Assembly: GCA_018365455.1 (NCBI GenBank)
Contig: JAGZJZ010000019.1
Coordinates: 1 to 64,000 of the forward strand
Direction: 5' to 3'
Source: Clostridiales bacterium
GTDB taxonomy: Bacteria; Bacillota; Clostridia; Lachnospirales; Lachnospiraceae
DNA length: 64,000 nucleotides
Below the pieces are notes generated by a model. The model was given only the letters and a program-made list of their open reading frames with translations, had not been told where the DNA came from and did not search any database. Shown one piece after another: positions 60,898 to 64,000 of this stretch (the stretch's first letter is position 1; each line of letters starts with the position of its first letter). Position numbers and translations under genes: made by a program.

Positions 60898-62496
60898 TCA
60901 GTTTAAATAATATTCTCTGTTTGCGTGGATGAATTCTTCTTTTATATGTGATATATAGATTATACATACATTTGGCAAGTCGGCAATAATATCAAAGAAT
61001 TTTCTCTGTAAATTCGCGTCCATATTTGTCGTAGCTTCATCAAGAATTAACAGTCTTGGATTTCTCAACAAAACTCTTGCCAGAGCTATCATTTTAATTT
61101 GTCCACCAGATAAATTCTTTCCATTATCAATAATAACTTTATCTAAATCAATATTATTGAGGACTCCCATACTTTCTAATTCATCTAATTTATCCCGAAA
61201 CATCTGTTCACTTAGCTCAGTATTTCCAATACGAATATTATCTTTTACCGAAGCATCAAACAAAAATATTTTTTGAGGTATTACACCGATTAATTCCCTA
61301 TATTGTTTCAAATTGTAATTGTTTAAATCAGTTCCATTAACTTTGATCCTTCCAACCTCCGGTTGATAAAGTCCCATTATTATTTTAAGCAAGGTGGTTT
61401 TTCCAGAACCATTTTCTCCTACAATTTGTATAATGTCTGACTTACTAACATTCAGGTTTACTTCATTCAGAACTTTCTTTTGATTATATGAAAAGCCAAT
61501 ATTTTCTAACTGAATATTCTCAATATCAGTAATTGTAATTCCCTCAACTCTCTCATCACATTCTTCGCTATCTAACTTTTCCAAGCGTATTCCCGACAAG
61601 AATGGGAATAGACACATAACCGTAAAAGATTGAAATTGCAGAATAGGCAAACTAACTAGAGAAACATATTGAGTTATCAAAAAATAATCACCAATAGTCA
61701 ATTCACCTTTCATTATATAAATTGCCACAATCAAGGATACTACCAAATTTATAATTGCAATACTTGCTTGTAAAAAATTATAATTAAAATTTATTTTATT
61801 ATTTTGTTCAGAATCAAGCAATGCTATTTTTTCCACAGATTTTGTAATATTATCACTGAACTGTTCTGCTTGATTATATTGTTTCAATTCACTTATTCCT
61901 TGAATCGCAGTGAACAATTTTTTATTATACTCTGCGGTTTCATCTAAAGATTCATTTCTAATATTAAAAATCTTTAGCATTGGAAGTAAAATAACAAAAA
62001 TATATATAATGGAAATGATAATGCTCAATATTCCCCATAATATATTTATTTTAAATAAGTATATTAGTGCAATAATCATTGTAATAATACTAATTATAAA
62101 TTTACAAAAATCACTTGATATTATACTTGTTATACTGCTTGATTCATTAATTCTAGTAACTAAAAATTCAGTATCATATTTCTCGAAAAATTTTAAGGGT
62201 TTTGCAATAATATCATCTATTACTTTTTTCCTAACATAAAGAGTTGCCTTTTGTTCCAAACCTACAATTGATCTTTGTATCCAATATTCAATTAAATAAT
62301 ATATAAGATTTAAAACCAGTAAAAGCAGAGCAGCAACCAATACCATTTTCAAGTTTTTTTCTAATAAGCCTTGATTAAATACTTGTTTTGTAAGCAGTGG
62401 TAATACTAAACTAATGCCTGCCGTAATTAGAGATAAAACGGAGATTAAAACCAATATTTTTTTACTTTTCAGTAAAATCTCCCTAATCAATTTCAA
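60898..62496 (-). CDS. ABC transporter with fused membrane and ATP-binding domains (peptide exporter type)
   Basis: A 532-residue half-transporter. Six membrane helices span about 1-290 (for example LISVLSLITAGISLVLPLL), then an ATPase domain with Walker A GENGSGKTTLL, signature LSGGQIKMIALAR, LLILDEATTNMD and an H-loop IYISHI. It lacks an N-terminal C39 peptidase domain. It begins 2 bases after the maturase gene stop, so it belongs to the same operon. The likely job is export of a modified peptide; self-protection is an alternative. Confidence 0.9.
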   Translation of the reverse strand: MKLIREILLKSKKILVLISVLSLITAGISLVLPLLTKQVFNQGLLEKNLKMVLVAALLLLVLNLIYYLIEYWIQRSIVGLEQKATLYVRKKVIDDIIAKPLKFFEKYDTEFLVTRINESSSITSIISSDFCKFIISIITMIIALIYLFKINILWGILSIIISIIYIFVILLPMLKIFNIRNESLDETAEYNKKLFTAIQGISELKQYNQAEQFSDNITKSVEKIALLDSEQNNKINFNYNFLQASIAIINLVVSLIVAIYIMKGELTIGDYFLITQYVSLVSLPILQFQSFTVMCLFPFLSGIRLEKLDSEECDERVEGITITDIENIQLENIGFSYNQKKVLNEVNLNVSKSDIIQIVGENGSGKTTLLKIIMGLYQPEVGRIKVNGTDLNNYNLKQYRELIGVIPQKIFLFDASVKDNIRIGNTELSEQMFRDKLDELESMGVLNNIDLDKVIIDNGKNLSGGQIKMIALARVLLRNPRLLILDEATTNMDANLQRKFFDIIADLPNVCIIYISHIKEEFIHANREYYLN

Positions 62497-62498
62497 TA

Positions 62499-63632
62499 TT
62501 AATTCCCTCCTAAATGTGAACAGCTAATTTTTTCTTCAATTTTATTATCCAATAAGTAATCCAATGCTCTACACTCTTTGCAAATTATGTTATATGCACA
62601 ATCTTTACATCCCTTTGTATTAACACATGATCCTTCCCACATTCTCCTTATGGCATTCTGATTGAAATTTATATTTTCTGTTCTAATTTTGCCCAACTCT
62701 ATATCATAGATTCCACTGCATGGGATAACTGTACCATCCGATCTTATATAAATCTTTGAGAAAAGGCAGAGATTATATTTTCTAATGGCATTCATATAAA
62801 ATGGATCTAATGTATAATTGAACTCTGTAAAATCCAATTTTGATACTATGTTTGTTATGGTATATGTATAAGGTATATTTTTAAGTTTAATATCATTAAA
62901 TGTAGATACATACTCTTTCAAATCCATAATATAATTCATTTGAATTAATTCAGTATTCCATTGTTTTAAGCTGATAGATATATTTTCATTAACCTCATTA
63001 ATGTCGATACTAGCAATAATTTATATATTATATTGCTCACAGAAATTTTTCAGTTCCATACTTTCAAATATATCACCATAGCAAATCAACTCATATTCTA
63101 CATTTTCAATCATGCTTTTTAATTTTAAAAATAGGTTTTTAAACTCAGTTATATGATTGGCAATACTGCCGGCTACTAAGGTTATAATATTGCACTTAAT
63201 TGCCTTTAACATATTTATGTTATATCCAAACATATTTGAACTTGGTTTATGACACCGTTCACAGGAAAAAGCTGCCACACTCTCACAAAATTCACAATTC
63301 TTACTACATCCGAAAGGTACTTCAATATACACTGCATTTATCGGTATTAACCCCTCTACATCGTAATAGGCACTTCCTTGAGCATAAGGTTCATTAAAAG
63401 GTTTCTCTTCAACTATCTTCCCCAGGTTATTTTTAACAATTTGTTGTATTAATAGTGTATCCTCTGCAACACAACATTCCTCGAAAGATCCGCCCTTATA
63501 TAACATACTAAAAACCTCATAATTAGTCTTATTAATTTCAAAAACAGTCTGTTCTTTAATATTTACAATCAAACAAGTTTTTGATACCATATTCACTGCT
63601 AAATCTTTAAAAAATTCTATATATTTAGGCAT
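62499..63632 (-). pseudogene. Radical SAM/SPASM peptide maturase interrupted by one in-frame TAA
   Basis: The ATG at 63632 follows AGGAGGAG and opens a frame with the radical SAM motif CSKNCEFC, ending at TAA 63023-63021 after FCEQYN. The same frame stays open for 27 codons after the stop and joins without shift to the SPASM half that ends at 62499, with CLFSKIYIRSDGTVIPCSG and CKDCAYNIICKEC. Read through, the protein would have about 377 residues, normal for the family. So one base change separates this from an intact gene. The stop could be a true mutation, a sequencing error or a recoded codon. Confidence 0.8.
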
Positions 63633-63633
63633 A

Positions 63634-64000
63634 TTATTCAACTCCTCCTGTACACAGTCTTTTGATGTCCACTCCATGCTCCATCAGAGTACAATATAAT
63701 GTAAACTGCTCTTTAACAGCCTGTTCCAATTCATTACAGTAATTAACATGTGGCAAAACCAATTCCCCTTGATCATTAACCATATCTGAAAAGCAAAGAA
63801 TACACATTCGCTTAATTTTACATTCTTGGCAGTAAACTTCTCCAAACTTATTTATTTCATCAATATATTCTTCCACTTTCTCAAAATCAATCCCTGAATA
63901 TACATTTCCGAATGGTTTCTTTGAATTAACCTTTTCACAACAATGAAAAGTGCCGTCAACATCAACAGCAATCTTTGTGCCTGGTACGCACATACTTGTA
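63634..64000 (-). CDS. Radical SAM peptide maturase, C-terminal SPASM part
   Basis: The last 122 codons of a gene running in from the right edge. The SPASM-type cysteines are seen in MCVPGTKIAVDVDGTFHCCE, a GNVYSGIDFEKVEEYI stretch and YCQECKIKRMCILCFSD, a pattern of maturases for Cys-rich or CXXX-repeat peptides. The frame stays open to base 64,000, so the true start is outside. The stop is only 1 base from the next start, so the genes are coupled. The catalytic CxxxCxxC part is not visible. Confidence 0.85.
   Translation of the reverse strand, partial: TSMCVPGTKIAVDVDGTFHCCEKVNSKKPFGNVYSGIDFEKVEEYIDEINKFGEVYCQECKIKRMCILCFSDMVNDQGELVLPHVNYCNELEQAVKEQFTLYCTLMEHGVDIKRLCTGGVE

Larger units (their letters stand above)
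51498..64000. mobile_element. Integrated element with a serine-recombinase triplet and a peptide-maturase cargo; right end outside window
   Basis: The left end is set by the break in the ATPase gene at about 51,497. Rightwards come element-type hypothetical genes, a DUF4314 protein, an orphan recombinase domain, three large serine recombinases, two small genes, an XRE regulator and a radical SAM/ABC cargo operon, all on the minus strand. The sequence is visibly more AT-rich than the genes to its left. No conjugation genes are seen, but the element continues past 64,000, so it may be an integrative conjugative or a mobilisable element. Confidence 0.82.

Overview
The window looks like a chromosomal segment of an anaerobic, spore-forming Firmicute, most likely a gut Lachnospiraceae relative. 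The reasons are strong AGGAGG ribosome-binding sites, frequent TTG/GTG starts, a BclB-type collagen-like spore-surface protein, a choloylglycine-hydrolase-family enzyme, LytS/YesN-type two-component sugar regulation, an EFR1-type ferredoxin and a Clostridia-style mobile element with large serine recombinases. No rRNA, tRNA or CRISPR array was recognised.

Region by region. 1-7.3 kb holds the start of an Rpn-type nuclease/transposase gene, an atypical tyrosine recombinase, FabV enoyl reductase, a LytTR-DUF3021-ABC transporter module and a DUF4304 protein. 7.5-10.6 kb pairs a glycosyltransferase with a collagen-like BclB-type protein of about 150 G-X-Y triplets. 10.7-14.4 kb carries a truncated hydrolase, a CD3324-like protein, a divergent AraC regulator and URO-D-family gene, and a ferritin-like protein. 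14.7-24.0 kb is a sugar sensing and uptake locus: an anchored periplasmic binding protein, histidine kinase, AraC-type response regulator and lipoprotein binding protein, followed by a second unit of ChvE-like binding protein, two-domain ATPase and permease. 24-27.3 kb has a Crp-like regulator, a nucleoside hydrolase and an MFS transporter.

27.4-33.5 kb contains a frameshifted DUF1349 gene, a very large TsaA-like/TrmO/UvrA fusion behind a palindrome-containing promoter, an ABC-2 permease remnant and a Ntn-hydrolase flanked by two related long palindromes. 34-36.6 kb has a TetR/EFR1 divergent pair and an aldose-1-epimerase-like gene. 36.6-41 kb is a purine salvage unit (GntR, NCS2 permease, adenine deaminase) preceded by a hairpin-rich segment. 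41-44.3 kb has a structured leader, a Dus enzyme, a XerS-like recombinase and a WYL-regulator pseudogene. 44.2-51.5 kb has a MalY/PatB-type enzyme, a LysE exporter, two cyclophilin-like lipoproteins around a DUF3737 protein, and an FtsX-type ABC transporter.

The ATPase of that last transporter is cut inside its Walker A motif at about 51,497. From there to the window end lies a lower-GC mobile element: three translationally coupled large serine recombinases, two further recombinase-derived proteins lacking parts of the usual enzyme, element-type small genes, an XRE regulator, and a cargo operon of two radical SAM/SPASM peptide maturases and an ABC exporter. The second maturase carries an in-frame TAA. 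The element's other end, the missing half of the ATPase and any peptide precursor lie beyond base 64,000.
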